From: Micromonospora sp. C28SCA-DRY-2
GTDB taxonomy: Bacteria > Actinomycetota > Actinomycetes > Mycobacteriales > Micromonosporaceae
Assembly: GCF_030519475.1 (NCBI RefSeq)
Contig: NZ_JAUMKD010000010.1
Location: 1-64,000, forward strand
Direction: 5' to 3'
DNA length: 64,000 nt
Positions 52,076 through 60,411 of this stretch are shown here, one piece after another (the first letter of the stretch is position 1; the number at the start of each line of letters is the position of its first letter). Both the position numbers and the translations under genes were made by a program. Below the pieces are notes generated by a model that was not told the DNA's origin, searched no databases, and saw only the letters and a list, made by a program, of their open reading frames with translations.

Positions 52076-52108
52076 GCGGCCGGGCGGGCCAGGTGCCCGC
52101 CCGGCCGC
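52076..52108 (+). terminator. 14-bp terminator hairpin after the DUF1062 gene
   Basis: GCGGCCGGGCGGGC (52076-52089) pairs perfectly with GCCCGCCCGGCCGC (52095-52108) around CAGGT, six nt after the stop. Confidence 0.65.
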
Positions 52109-52170
52109 ACCCCTGTCGCCCGGCCCACCGGGTCTCCCCTGTCCCCCGTCACCGCGGGCGGTGTGCACCA

Positions 52171-52228
52171 GGGCAGTTCCCGGGCCAGCAGCGTGGCGGT
52201 GAACTGCCAGGAGCACCACCTCGCGCGC
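52171..52228 (-). pseudogene. Fragment of a CDP-alcohol phosphatidyltransferase gene
   Basis: The reverse strand matches 15366-15418 of the pgsA-like gene almost base for base: GCGCGCGAGGTGGTGC, then CCTGGCAGTTCACCGCC, then GCTGCTGGCCCGGGA. There is one inserted base and two G-to-A changes in about 54 positions. The peptide WQFTATLLAREL matches WQFTAALLAREL. Only this piece is present. It implies recent copying from this gene or a close paralog. Confidence 0.7.
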
Positions 52229-52497
52229 GGCGCGGAGGTGGGATTCGTGACGCTGCGTATACGGCCAGGGATCGATGCTCCTGCATCGGTCCCGGGTCTT
52301 CCCCGCGGAGGCGCTTCGCGAAGGGCTTCGACGGTGGTCGATGCCGCCCCTCGCCGGAGACAACCCCGGTGGTGTGCCGGGCGGGGTGCGTACAACCGGG
52401 GTGGTAGGCGTTTCGGCAACTCCGGCATGACGACTCCGGGCCCGGCTGATCCATACGCTGCCGCCTGTACCGGTCATGCAACGAAGGGATCACCCCG
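52229..52497. other. Gene-free interval upstream of the DUF6223 gene
   Basis: No supported gene. It holds an 11-bp hairpin, GGGATCGATGC (52268-52278) with GCATCGGTCCC (52283-52293) around TCCT (one G-T pair), and a weak -10-like TACGCT at 52454-52459. Nothing else was recognised. Confidence 0.4.
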
Positions 52498-52914
52498 ATG
52501 TCCGTCCGTCACCTGCTCACCGCCGCCACCGCCGCTCTGATCGGGGGTGTGGGGTTCGCCGCGCCGGCGGCCGCGCACGCCTCGACCCAGCCGGTCGCGG
52601 CCGATGTCTACACCATGAGTGCCGGGCGGCTGGGCGCAAGCGTGGCCGCCGTGCTGGGGCTGGCCGGCGCGATCGTCGGCGGGTTGGCGCTGGCCCGCCC
52701 GGCGGGTCGGCTCGGCGCCGGTCGGCTCGGCGCCCGCGTGAGCCTGGTGGCGGGTCTGCTGGGTATCGCCCTCGGTGGGCTGGTGGTGGCTACGTCGGAC
52801 AGTGGCATCGGCACCGGCAACGGGCGGGGTGGAGCCTACCTGGCCCTGCTGGTCGGGTTGGTCGCGGTCGTCCTCGGTGGGCTGGCGCTGGCCCGCTCCC
52901 GCCGCGCCGGCTGA
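52498..52914 (+). CDS. DUF6223-like membrane protein
   Basis: A 138-aa protein with a signal-like first segment (LLTAATAALIGGVGFAAPAAAHA), then ADVYTMSAGRLGASVAAVLGL and two more hydrophobic helices ending GLALARSRRAG. I believe it is the actinobacterial DUF6223 family; function unknown. ATG at 52498 has GAAGGGA upstream. Confidence 0.7.
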   Translation: MSVRHLLTAATAALIGGVGFAAPAAAHASTQPVAADVYTMSAGRLGASVAAVLGLAGAIVGGLALARPAGRLGAGRLGARVSLVAGLLGIALGGLVVATSDSGIGTGNGRGGAYLALLVGLVAVVLGGLALARSRRAG

Positions 52915-52920
52915 CCGAAG

Positions 52921-52956
52921 GGGCGCCGACCCGGCCCGTGCGCCGGGTCGGCGCCC
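52921..52956. terminator. 15-bp bidirectional terminator hairpin
   Basis: GGGCGCCGACCCGGC (52921-52935) and GCCGGGTCGGCGCCC (52942-52956) pair perfectly around CCGTGC, between convergent genes. Confidence 0.65.
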
Positions 52957-53001
52957 GTCGACGGGGTTCAGCCGGGTCGGCGCTGGCGTGGTTCGGCCGG
53001 G

Positions 53002-53664
53002 TCAGGAGCGGGTGAGCCAGCCGGGGACGGTCAGGCCGGACTCGTAGGCGAGGATCACCAGTTGGGCCCGGTCGCGGACCTGGGTCTTGGTCATGATCCG
53101 GCTGACGTGTGTCTTGGCGGTGGCCGGGCTGAGCACGAGACGTGCGGCGATCTCGTCGTTGGACAGGCCGGCGGCGACCAGCGTCAGCACCTCGCGTTCC
53201 CGCTCGGTGAGCGCGTTCAGCCGGGGGCCGGGGTCGGGGTGCGTGGCCCGGGCGGTGAACTCGGCGATCAGCCGGCGGGTGATCGCCGGTGCGATCAGCG
53301 CGTCGCCGCGGGCCACCACCCGCACCCCGTGGATCAGTTCGGCCGGTTCGGTGTCCTTGACCAGGAAGCCGCTCGCGCCGGCGCGCAGCGCGCCGTAGAC
53401 GTAGTCGTCCAGGTCGAAGGTGGTCAGGATGATGACGCGCACCGGTGAGCTGGCGGTGATCTCCCGGGTGGCGGCCAGGCCGTCGAGGCCGGGCATCCGG
53501 ATGTCCATGAGGACGACGTCGGGGCGGAGTTGGCGGGCGAGCCGCACCGCTTCGGCGCCGTCGGCGGCTTCGCCGACCACCTGGATGCCATCCTCGCCGT
53601 CGAGGATGGACCGGAAGCCGGCGCGGACCAGGGTCTGGTCGTCGGCGAGCAGCACCTGGATCAC
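53002..53664 (-). CDS. NarL/LuxR-family response regulator
   Basis: A 220-aa regulator. The receiver domain has DDQTLVRAGF, the phosphoacceptor in VVLMDIRMPGLDG (about Asp53) and Lys in GFLVKDTEPAEL. The LuxR HTH is LTEREREVLTLVAAGLSNDEIAARLVLSPATAKTHV (residues ~150-185). GTG at 53664 overlaps the histidine kinase stop (GTGA), so the pair is co-translated. Confidence 0.93.
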   Translation of the reverse strand: MIQVLLADDQTLVRAGFRSILDGEDGIQVVGEAADGAEAVRLARQLRPDVVLMDIRMPGLDGLAATREITASSPVRVIILTTFDLDDYVYGALRAGASGFLVKDTEPAELIHGVRVVARGDALIAPAITRRLIAEFTARATHPDPGPRLNALTEREREVLTLVAAGLSNDEIAARLVLSPATAKTHVSRIMTKTQVRDRAQLVILAYESGLTVPGWLTRS

Positions 53665-54800
53665 GGGTTCGCTCCGCTGAGTATCGGGTCGGGGCGCAGC
53701 GGCAGGCGGGCGCGGACCTGGAAGCCGCCGTGCGGGCCGGGGCCGGTGGTGAGCGAGCCGCCGAGGGCGCGGGCTCGCTCGCTCATGCCGAGGATGCCGT
53801 TGCCGGGCGGGCCGGGTGTGCCGGTGCCGTCGTCGTCGACTTCGACCAGCAGGTCGTCGTGGTCGGGGCGGACGCGGATCACGGCGGTGGTGGCGCCGGC
53901 GTGCCGGGTCACGTTGGTGAGGGCCTCCTGCAGGATCCGGTACGCGGCCAGGTCGACCTCTGGCGGCAGCGGCCGGGGCTCGGTCAGCTCGGTGCGGACG
54001 GCGAGGCCGGAACGGCCGGCGGTGGTGACCAGCTCGTCGAGGCGGTGCAGGCCGGGCGCGGGTCGGGTGGGTGCCTCGCCGTCCTGGCGCAGGATGCCCA
54101 GGGCGGTGCGCAGCTCGCGCAGGGTCTCCTTGCTGGCCTGTTTGATGGCGGTGAGGGCCTGCGCGGAGCGGGCCGGGTCGGGCCGGTGCAGGGCGGCGCT
54201 GGCCTGCACGTTGATCAGTGAGAGGTGGTGGCCGAGCACGTCGTGCAGGTCGCGGGCGATGCGCAGCCGTTCCTCGGTGGCGCGGCGGCGGGCTTCCTCC
54301 GCCGTGCGTTGTTCGGCGGCGAGCGCCCGGGCCTGTGCCTCGGCGAGGTAGGCGCGGCGGTTGCGGGTGACGCCGACGATGACCGCGACGAGCCATCCGG
54401 CGTGCAGCAGGGTGGCTCCGTTGGCGGTGCTGCTGTCGTAGCTGTCGGCGGCGGCGAAGGCGAGCACGGAGGCGACGCCGAGGCCGATGGCGGCCGCGAG
54501 GTGGCCTTCGTCGACGACGGTGTAGAGGGCGACGACGAAGACCAGCATGATCGGGCCGGGGCGGTGCAGCAGCGCCCCGTACGCGCTGACGGCGGCCAGG
54601 GCCACGACGCCCACCGCCACCGGGTGGCGGCGGCGCGGGTACAGCGCGGCGGTGCCGGCCAGTACGGCGAGCAGGGCGAGCGCGTCGGCGGTGGTGTCGA
54701 TGCCGCGGGACTGCGCGAGCAGGCCGACGAGGGCGACCAGGCCGACGGCGAGCGGCAGGGCGGTGGTGGTGGCCCGGCCGTGCCATCGCCAGCTCGACAT
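53661..54800 (-). CDS. Sensor histidine kinase (HisKA_3 type)
   Basis: A 379-aa membrane kinase with five or so N-terminal hydrophobic helices (residues ~10-150). The phosphoacceptor is in RIARDLHDVLGHHLSLINVQA, followed by an HATPase domain with LVEVDDDGTGTPGPPGNGILGMSERA. It is the partner of the response regulator. The signal is unknown; the adjacent operon is a deaminase/oxidoreductase pair that it may or may not control. Confidence 0.92.
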   Translation of the reverse strand: MSSWRWHGRATTTALPLAVGLVALVGLLAQSRGIDTTADALALLAVLAGTAALYPRRRHPVAVGVVALAAVSAYGALLHRPGPIMLVFVVALYTVVDEGHLAAAIGLGVASVLAFAAADSYDSSTANGATLLHAGWLVAVIVGVTRNRRAYLAEAQARALAAEQRTAEEARRRATEERLRIARDLHDVLGHHLSLINVQASAALHRPDPARSAQALTAIKQASKETLRELRTALGILRQDGEAPTRPAPGLHRLDELVTTAGRSGLAVRTELTEPRPLPPEVDLAAYRILQEALTNVTRHAGATTAVIRVRPDHDDLLVEVDDDGTGTPGPPGNGILGMSERARALGGSLTTGPGPHGGFQVRARLPLRPDPILSGANP

Positions 54801-54908
54801 GGGCCGAAGCCTAGACCGTCGGGTCGGGGCGGAGAAGGCCGCGGTGTCGTTGCCAGCGGTGGCGGGCCCGGGTCGGCGGGCCGCGCGGTTCTCGTCGCGG
54901 GTGGTGGG

Positions 54909-55358
54909 TCAGCGGTAGTAGCCCTCGACCGGTTTGCGGGCCTCGTCGAACAGTGCGGGGCCGTGCTGGGGTACGGGCCGCGGGCCGGCGGTGAAGCTGG
55001 GTGACTTGAGGCTGTCGAGCTGGGTGGTGGCCAGGGCGAACACGACGCGGCCGAGGCCGGAGCGTTCGAGCGCGCCGGTGCACATGCCGCAGGGCTGGCA
55101 GCTGGTGTACATGGTGGTGCCCGCCGCCACCTCGGGGGTCAGGTTCGCGGCCGCCCACCGGGCCAGCTTCAGTTCGGGGTGGGCGGTGATGTCGTTGTCG
55201 GTGATGGAGGTGTTGCGGTCTTCGGCGATCACCGTGCCGTCCGGACCCACCAGCAGGGATCCGAACGGCGGGTTGCCCGCCTGCCGTGCCGCGTCGGCGA
55301 GGGCGATGGCTCTGCGGAGGTGACGGTCGTCGTCGGGGTGCACTGTTGCTCCGTTCAT
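54909..55358 (-). CDS. Zinc-dependent nucleoside deaminase
   Basis: A 149-aa cytidine/guanine-deaminase-like enzyme. The zinc site is TAHPELKLARWA (HPE in place of HAE) and SCQPCGMCTGAL (PCxxC). NPPFGSLLVGPDGTVIAE is the typical N-terminal strand-loop. It probably deaminates a free base or nucleoside. It shares an ATGA overlap with the LLM oxidoreductase gene downstream at 55355, where it begins, so the two are one operon. Confidence 0.88.
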   Translation of the reverse strand: MNGATVHPDDDRHLRRAIALADAARQAGNPPFGSLLVGPDGTVIAEDRNTSITDNDITAHPELKLARWAAANLTPEVAAGTTMYTSCQPCGMCTGALERSGLGRVVFALATTQLDSLKSPSFTAGPRPVPQHGPALFDEARKPVEGYYR

Positions 55359-56206
55359 CGGTGGTGGGTCTGGTCCCAGTGGGCGGCCACGGTGGCGAGC
55401 GCCTGCCAGGCGGTCCGTGGCCGGTGGGTCTCGTCCGGGTCGCCGTTGAAGGGGTCGAGCACGACCGTGTCGGCGCCGAGGAGGCGCAGCTGGTCGAGGT
55501 CGTCGACGATCTGTGCGATGGTGCCCTCGCCGGCGAGGCGTTGGGGGCCGGTGACCGGTGTCGTGGTCAGTCGTAGCGCGATGCGGGGTGCCAGGGTGGG
55601 GACGGGTCGCCGCTGCTGGTCGGCTACGGCCGTCAGTCGCCGCGTCGCCTCGCGCAGCCAGGGCAGGGTGATGCGCAGTGGATGCCAGGCGGCGCCGAAG
55701 CGGACGGCCCGGGTCAGGCCCGCGTCGCTGTTGCCGCCGATCCAGATGGGTATCGGCCCGCCGCGGTAGTCGGTGTCGTCGGCCCAGGCGTCGCGGATCG
55801 CCGAGAGGTGGTCGTCGGTGAGCCGGCCGCGGCGCTGGAACGGGATGCCGAGGGCGGCGAACTCCTGGCGGGCCCAGCCGACGCCGACGCCGAGGACGAG
55901 TCGGCCGCCGCTGAGTTGCTGGAGGTTGGCGGCCATGCGGGCGGTGAGCAGCGGGTGCCGGTACGGGGCGACGAGGACGGTGGTGCCGAGCCGGACCCGG
56001 TCGGTGACGGCGGCCAGCCAGGCGAGGGTGGTGAAGGGTTCGTAGAAGGGTGCGGGGTACTGCTCGGCGACGTCGGCGGTCACGGCGATGTGGTCGGAGA
56101 CCATCAGCAGGTCGAAGCCGAGGCCCTCCACCGTCTGCGCCCAGCGGCGCAGCACGTCGGGGTTGGTGCCGGGCCCGAAGTTGGGGACGTTGACGCCGAT
56201 CTTCAC
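55355..56206 (-). CDS. LLM-class F420-dependent oxidoreductase
   Basis: A 283-aa TIM-barrel enzyme. Segments MKIGVNVPNFGPGTNPDVL, RVRLGTTVLVAPYRHPLLTA, LVLGVGVGWARQEFAALGI and GPIPIWIGGNSDAGLTRAV are typical of F420-dependent luciferase-like oxidoreductases. The GTG start is at 56206. Co-translation with a nucleoside deaminase suggests a pathway acting on a heterocycle, which is inference. Confidence 0.88.
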   Translation of the reverse strand: MKIGVNVPNFGPGTNPDVLRRWAQTVEGLGFDLLMVSDHIAVTADVAEQYPAPFYEPFTTLAWLAAVTDRVRLGTTVLVAPYRHPLLTARMAANLQQLSGGRLVLGVGVGWARQEFAALGIPFQRRGRLTDDHLSAIRDAWADDTDYRGGPIPIWIGGNSDAGLTRAVRFGAAWHPLRITLPWLREATRRLTAVADQQRRPVPTLAPRIALRLTTTPVTGPQRLAGEGTIAQIVDDLDQLRLLGADTVVLDPFNGDPDETHRPRTAWQALATVAAHWDQTHHR

Positions 56207-56287
56207 GGGTTCAGGCTATTCGGCGGTGCCGGGCTGGTTGAACAGAGTTCGGCCGGGGGGTGGGCGTTTCTGTAGTGGATCTGCCGG

Positions 56288-56293
56288 TAGTTT
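56288..56293 (+). promoter_or_regulatory. -10 of a leaderless promoter
   Basis: TAGTTT is followed by six bases and ATG 56300; no ribosome-binding site is present. Confidence 0.5.
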
Positions 56294-56299
56294 TCCCGG

Positions 56300-56755
56300 A
56301 TGGCCGAGAGTCTCGACGCGACGGACTGGGCGATCCTGAGGGAGCTGCAGCGGGACGGGCGGGTGCCGCTCACCGAGTTGGGGCGACGGGTGAACCTGAG
56401 TGCCTCGGCGACGACCGAACGGGTGAAGCGGTTGGAGGCGGCAGGGGTCATCGCCGGTTACCGGGCCGACGTCGACCTGGTGAAGGTCGGCTATCCGGTG
56501 CTCGCCGTGGTGCGTCTGAAGTATCCCGGCAGCCGGCACGAGCCGCTGCACCGGCTGCTCGGGGAGCGCGTGGAGATCCTGGAGTGCCTGCGTACCACCG
56601 GCGAGGACTGCTATTCGCTCAAGGTGGCCGCCACGTCGATGGTGCACCTGGAGGAGTTGGTCAACGAGCTGGCCCGGTTCGGCAGCACGACCACCAACAT
56701 CGTCTACAGCCAGACGCTGCCCTACCGTGGTCCGGTGGGCCGGCCGGGGTCGTGA
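56300..56755 (+). CDS. Lrp/AsnC family transcriptional regulator
   Basis: A 151-aa feast/famine regulator. The HTH is DWAILRELQRDGRVPLTELGRRVNLSASATTERVKRLEAAGVI (residues ~8-50) and the C-terminal RAM domain has EILECLRTTGEDCYSLKVAA. Amino-acid effector unknown. It is divergent from the LLM gene (94 bp apart), a possible target. Confidence 0.92.
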   Translation: MAESLDATDWAILRELQRDGRVPLTELGRRVNLSASATTERVKRLEAAGVIAGYRADVDLVKVGYPVLAVVRLKYPGSRHEPLHRLLGERVEILECLRTTGEDCYSLKVAATSMVHLEELVNELARFGSTTTNIVYSQTLPYRGPVGRPGS

Positions 56756-56760
56756 TGGTG

Positions 56761-56798
56761 CCCGCGGGTCCGGGCCGGGTGCGGTCCGGACCCGCGGG
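56761..56798. terminator. 13-bp bidirectional terminator hairpin
   Basis: CCCGCGGGTCCGG (56761-56773) and CCGGACCCGCGGG (56786-56798) pair perfectly between convergent genes. Confidence 0.6.
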
Positions 56799-56807
56799 GT
56801 CGGTGGG

Positions 56808-58403
56808 TCAGCGCCACGGCACCTGCGGGGACGGGTAGAAGTCGACCTGTTGCAGGCGCCAGCGGGGTGCCTGGGCGCCGAGCCGGGTGCGGAACGATTC
56901 CCAGTCGTGGCTGGCGGCGGTGGACCAGCCGAGTTCGGCGATGGCGGGTAGCCGTGGGAAGGCCATGTACTCGATGTCGTCGAGGGTGCGCAGGGTCTCG
57001 GACCAGAGTGGGGCCTCGACGCCGAGGACGGCCTGCTCCCCCACGCCGGTCACCCGTTGCGCCGGGTCCCAGTCGTACGCGTCGCGTACCTCGATGTAGG
57101 CGGCCCAGGACAGTCCGAGGCGGGTGGTGCGGTCGTACTTCATGTCGAGGTAGGCCTTGTTCGCCGGGGACATGACGACCTTGTTGCCGCGGGCGGCGGC
57201 CTCGGCGAGGTCGGCGTTGGTGGTGCCGGTCCCCCAGAACTGTGCGACGACGTCGGTCGGCGGGTCGACCTGGGTGATCTCGTTCCAGCCGGAGGCGCGT
57301 TTGCCGTACTTGGCGACCAGGGGCAGTACCCGCTGCATGAAGGTGCGGTAGTCCTCGTCGGTGGTGGCGTGGGCCTCGTCGCCGCCGATGTGCAGGAAGG
57401 GGCCGGGGGTGATGGCGGCGACCTCGCGGATGACGTCCTCGACGAAGCGGTAGGTCAGTTCGTCGTGGATGCACAGGGAGCTGTAGCCGACCGCGATGTC
57501 GGTGCGCGGCGGCGGGGCGACGCCGTCGCAGTTGAGTTCGGCGTAGGTGGACTGGGCGGCGTTGGTGTGCCCGGGCATGTCGATCTCGGGGACGATGGTG
57601 ATGTGCCGCGCGGCGGCGTAGGCGACGACGGCCTTGTAGTCGGCCTTGGTGAGGTAGCCGGGTCCGACGCCGTCGACGCCGGTGCCGGGGCCGCCGCCGA
57701 CGGTGGTGAGCTTCGGCCAGGAGTCGATCTGGATGCGCCAGCCCTGGTCGTCGGTCAGGTGCAGGTGCAGGTAGTTGATTTTGTACTGGCTGAGCAGGTC
57801 GATGTAGGCGGTGATCTCGTCGACGGTGTGGAAGTGCCGGGCCAGGTCGAGCATGGCGCCGCGGTAGGCGAAGCGCGGGTGGTCGACGATCCGGCCGCCG
57901 GGGACGGTCCAGGTGGTGCGCTGCCGGTGGTCCGCCTCGATCTCGGCGGGCAGCAGTTGGCGCAGGGTCTGGGTGCCGGCGAAGAGTCCGGCGGCGGTGT
58001 TCGCGCGGATGGTGACGCCGCGGCGGGTGACGTCGAGCTGGTATCCCTCCTGGCCGACGCCGGCTTCCGCGCCGCCGAGGAGCAGGGCGATCTCGGGCAG
58101 CGGGGTGGCGCGGACGGGCAGCACGGGCAGCGGGTAGCCGGTGGCGGGGCGCAGGGTGTCGGCGAGTTGGCGCCCGACCCGCCAGGCGTCGGCGGAGCCG
58201 GGTGCGGTGCGGATGACCGTCAGCGGGCCGAGGGTGAAGGTGCCGCGGGCGTCGGGGCGGGTCTCGACGGGTGCGGGGATGACGTCGCTCAGCTGCCGGG
58301 TCGGGGTGGGCGGTGCGGCGACGGCCGGCGCGGCGGGCAGGGCGATCGGCAGGGCGAGGGCGGCGGTGGCCAGTAGGCGGGTGAGGGTGTGGCGGCGACG
58401 CAC
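56808..58403 (-). CDS. Secreted beta-N-acetylhexosaminidase (GH20)
   Basis: A 531-aa exported enzyme with signal peptide RRRHTLTRLLATAALALP. The GH20b N-domain covers residues ~35-165 and the barrel begins RFAYRGAMLDLARHFHTVDE. The catalytic Asp-Glu pair is in FLHIGGDEAHATTDEDY. It releases N-acetylglucosamine from chitooligosaccharides or glycans. GTG at 58403 has GGAGG five nt upstream. A TTAC/GGAA-rich motif lies in its promoter. Confidence 0.93.
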   Translation of the reverse strand: MRRRHTLTRLLATAALALPIALPAAPAVAAPPTPTRQLSDVIPAPVETRPDARGTFTLGPLTVIRTAPGSADAWRVGRQLADTLRPATGYPLPVLPVRATPLPEIALLLGGAEAGVGQEGYQLDVTRRGVTIRANTAAGLFAGTQTLRQLLPAEIEADHRQRTTWTVPGGRIVDHPRFAYRGAMLDLARHFHTVDEITAYIDLLSQYKINYLHLHLTDDQGWRIQIDSWPKLTTVGGGPGTGVDGVGPGYLTKADYKAVVAYAAARHITIVPEIDMPGHTNAAQSTYAELNCDGVAPPPRTDIAVGYSSLCIHDELTYRFVEDVIREVAAITPGPFLHIGGDEAHATTDEDYRTFMQRVLPLVAKYGKRASGWNEITQVDPPTDVVAQFWGTGTTNADLAEAAARGNKVVMSPANKAYLDMKYDRTTRLGLSWAAYIEVRDAYDWDPAQRVTGVGEQAVLGVEAPLWSETLRTLDDIEYMAFPRLPAIAELGWSTAASHDWESFRTRLGAQAPRWRLQQVDFYPSPQVPWR

Positions 58404-58452
58404 GGATACCTCCAGGCGCTCGTCGTGATCGGTGGTTGTCGATCAGCCCTGG

Positions 58453-58482
58453 ACGCTACCCGGGTCACACCCGAACTGTAAA
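58453..58482 (-). promoter_or_regulatory. Promoter of the hexosaminidase gene
   Basis: On the minus strand TTTACA (58482-58477) and TAGCGT (58458-58453) are 18 nt apart. TAAGGAAGGTTTACAG overlapping the -35 may be a sugar-responsive operator. No gene fits in 58404-58582. Confidence 0.45.
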
Positions 58483-58582
58483 CCTTCCTTATCGTTGTGG
58501 TTCCGTTCGGCGGCTCCCCGAGGGCCCGCACCGCCTCGATCGGATTCGGCGGCGGCAGCGCGCGCGGAGGGTCGGCCCGTGG

Positions 58583-58831
58583 TCAGGGGTCGTCGCGCAG
58601 GCGGGCGTGCAGGTGCATGTCGTGCCAGCCGTCGATCCAGGCGCGGGCCTCGTCGTCGGTCATCGACCGGCAGTGCCAGCGGCGGATCACCGGGTCGGCG
58701 TAGCCGGCGACCACGGCGGCCCGGTCGCTGCGCCGCCAGGGTCGCAGTCGTACGCCGTCGGCATCGATCTCGGGTTGCGGCAGTCGCGCCATCGTGCCGG
58801 GCACCAGCGGCGGCGGGACGAGCAGGGGCAT
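58583..58831 (-). pseudogene. 3'-truncated GNAT acetyltransferase
   Basis: An 82-aa frame with IDADGVRLRPWRRSDRAAVV and RRWHCRSMTDDEARAWIDGW, the N-terminal part of a RimJ/RimL-type GNAT. The acetyl-CoA-binding half is missing; the frame ends at LRDDP. It is probably a gene fragment, though a translated short product is possible. Confidence 0.6.
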
Positions 58832-58856
58832 GCCGCGATCCTCACCGACCCCTCGG

Positions 58857-59594
58857 CTACCGGTGTGGCCGGCGGGCGAGGACCAGGGTGGTGCACAGGC
58901 GCAGCACCACGGTGCCGCCGAAGCCGTCCACCACGGACCGTAGCGCGGTCAGCGCGCGGGCCTGCTGCTCGGCGGGGTGCTGCCGGTACGGGCCGAAGGT
59001 CTGCAGCAGGCGCAGGTAGCCGTCGGTGCGCAGCGGGATGTCGCGGTGCACGGTGTCGACCCGGATATCGGTGAACAGGCCGCTGTCGGTGATGTCGTGG
59101 GCGAACCAGCCGGCGGGTCGTTCCTGGACGGTGGGGTCGATGGCGCGCAGCGCGGCGTCGACGGCGGCGCCCTGTGCCGGGTCGGCGTAGCCGTACTTGT
59201 GACCGAAGACGGCCAGGGTGCCGCCGGAGGTGAGCGCGGCGTGGGCGCGCTGGTTGCGGGTGGCCGGGTCGAGCCAGTGCCAGGCCAGCGCGCAGGCGAT
59301 CAACGGTACGCCCCCGGCGGGCGGCTGCCACTGTTCGAAGGTTTGACCGACCACGGTGACCTGCGGGTAGCGGGTGGCCAGCACGGCGGCCATCCGCGGG
59401 TCGGGTTCGACGCAGGTGATCGGGGCGTCGAGGCGCAGCAGCACCTCGGTGGCCTTGCCGGTGCCGGCGCCGAGCTCGACCACCCGGGTCGGGGCGCCGC
59501 CGTGGTAGGCGCGGATGGCCTCGGCGATGGTGGCCGGGTATCCCGGACGGGCGTCGTCGTACAGGTCGGCGACGTCACCGAAGACTCCGGTCAT
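58857..59594 (-). CDS. Class I SAM-dependent methyltransferase
   Basis: A 245-aa enzyme. Motif I is TRVVELGAGTGKATEVLLRL (residues ~37-56), with ITCVEPDPRMAAVLATRYP for ribose binding and LIACALAWHWLDPATRN as motif II. It resembles cytosolic small-molecule methyltransferases. CATCAT six nt before ATG 59594 could be a leaderless -10. Substrate unknown. Confidence 0.88.
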   Translation of the reverse strand: MTGVFGDVADLYDDARPGYPATIAEAIRAYHGGAPTRVVELGAGTGKATEVLLRLDAPITCVEPDPRMAAVLATRYPQVTVVGQTFEQWQPPAGGVPLIACALAWHWLDPATRNQRAHAALTSGGTLAVFGHKYGYADPAQGAAVDAALRAIDPTVQERPAGWFAHDITDSGLFTDIRVDTVHRDIPLRTDGYLRLLQTFGPYRQHPAEQQARALTALRSVVDGFGGTVVLRLCTTLVLARRPHR

Positions 59595-59606
59595 GGGCCG
59601 ATGATG

Positions 59607-60335
59607 TCAGAGGCCGCCGGCGACCCGCAGCACCGCGCCGGTGGTGTAGGAGGCCTCCGGGCTGAGCAGCCAGGCCACCGCGGCGGCGACCTCGTCGGGT
59701 TCACCGGCGCGGCCCAGCGGGATCCGCCCGGCGACCCGGTCGGGGCGGTCGGGCATGCCGGACAGGGCGTGGATGTCGGTGCGGATGATGCCGGGGGCGA
59801 CGCCGTTGACCCGGATGCCGCGGGGGGCGAGTTCCTTGGCCAGGCCGGTGGTGAGGGTGTCGGTGGCGGCCTTCACGGCGGCGTAGTGGACGTACTCGCC
59901 GGGGCTGCCGAGGGTGGCCGCGGCGGAGGAGATGTTGACGATGGCGGCGCCGCCGCCCATCCGGCGGGCGGCCTGCTGGGCGCAGAGGACGTAGCCGATG
60001 AGGTTGACGTCGACGACCTCGCGCAGGTCGGCCGGGTCGAGGTCGGTGAACGGCCCGATCGGGCTGGTCACGCCGGCGTTGTTGACCAGGCCGGTGAGCT
60101 CGCCGAGTTCGGCGGCGGCGTCGAACAGCGCGGTGACCTGGTCGGGGTCGCGGGTGTCGGCGGGCACCGCGACGGCCCGTACGCCGGCGGCGTGCAGGTC
60201 GGCCAGGACGGCGGCGGCGGCGGCGCGGTCGCGGCGGTAGGACAGCGCGACGTGGTGCCCGGCGCGGGCGAGCCGGCGGGCGGTGGCGGCACCGATGCCG
60301 CGACTGCCGCCGGTGATGACGGTGACCGGATCCAA
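59607..60335 (-). CDS. Short-chain dehydrogenase/reductase
   Basis: A 242-aa classical SDR. TGGSRGIGAATARRLARAG binds the cofactor, NNAG is in GLVNNAGVTSP, and the catalytic set is Ser in VNISSAAATLG with YAAVK. The C-terminus SYTTGAVLRVAGGL is typical. TTG at 60335 is proposed because GGGAGAGG stands four nt upstream and the Rossmann fold begins at once; GTG 60386 is an alternative. It follows 12 nt from the methyltransferase on the same strand. Confidence 0.88.
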   Translation of the reverse strand: MDPVTVITGGSRGIGAATARRLARAGHHVALSYRRDRAAAAAVLADLHAAGVRAVAVPADTRDPDQVTALFDAAAELGELTGLVNNAGVTSPIGPFTDLDPADLREVVDVNLIGYVLCAQQAARRMGGGAAIVNISSAAATLGSPGEYVHYAAVKAATDTLTTGLAKELAPRGIRVNGVAPGIIRTDIHALSGMPDRPDRVAGRIPLGRAGEPDEVAAAVAWLLSPEASYTTGAVLRVAGGL

Positions 60336-60411
60336 CGCACCTCTCCCCTGCCGTTGCCGCTGCGCCGACGCTACCGTGACCGGCACGGGCCGGCGGGGAG
60401 GGGAACATCAC

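Noticed and set aside
52163..52540. 125-aa frame spanning the DUF1062-DUF6223 spacer
   Set aside because: It includes the inverted pgsA fragment and overlaps the next gene; no family or ribosome-binding site.
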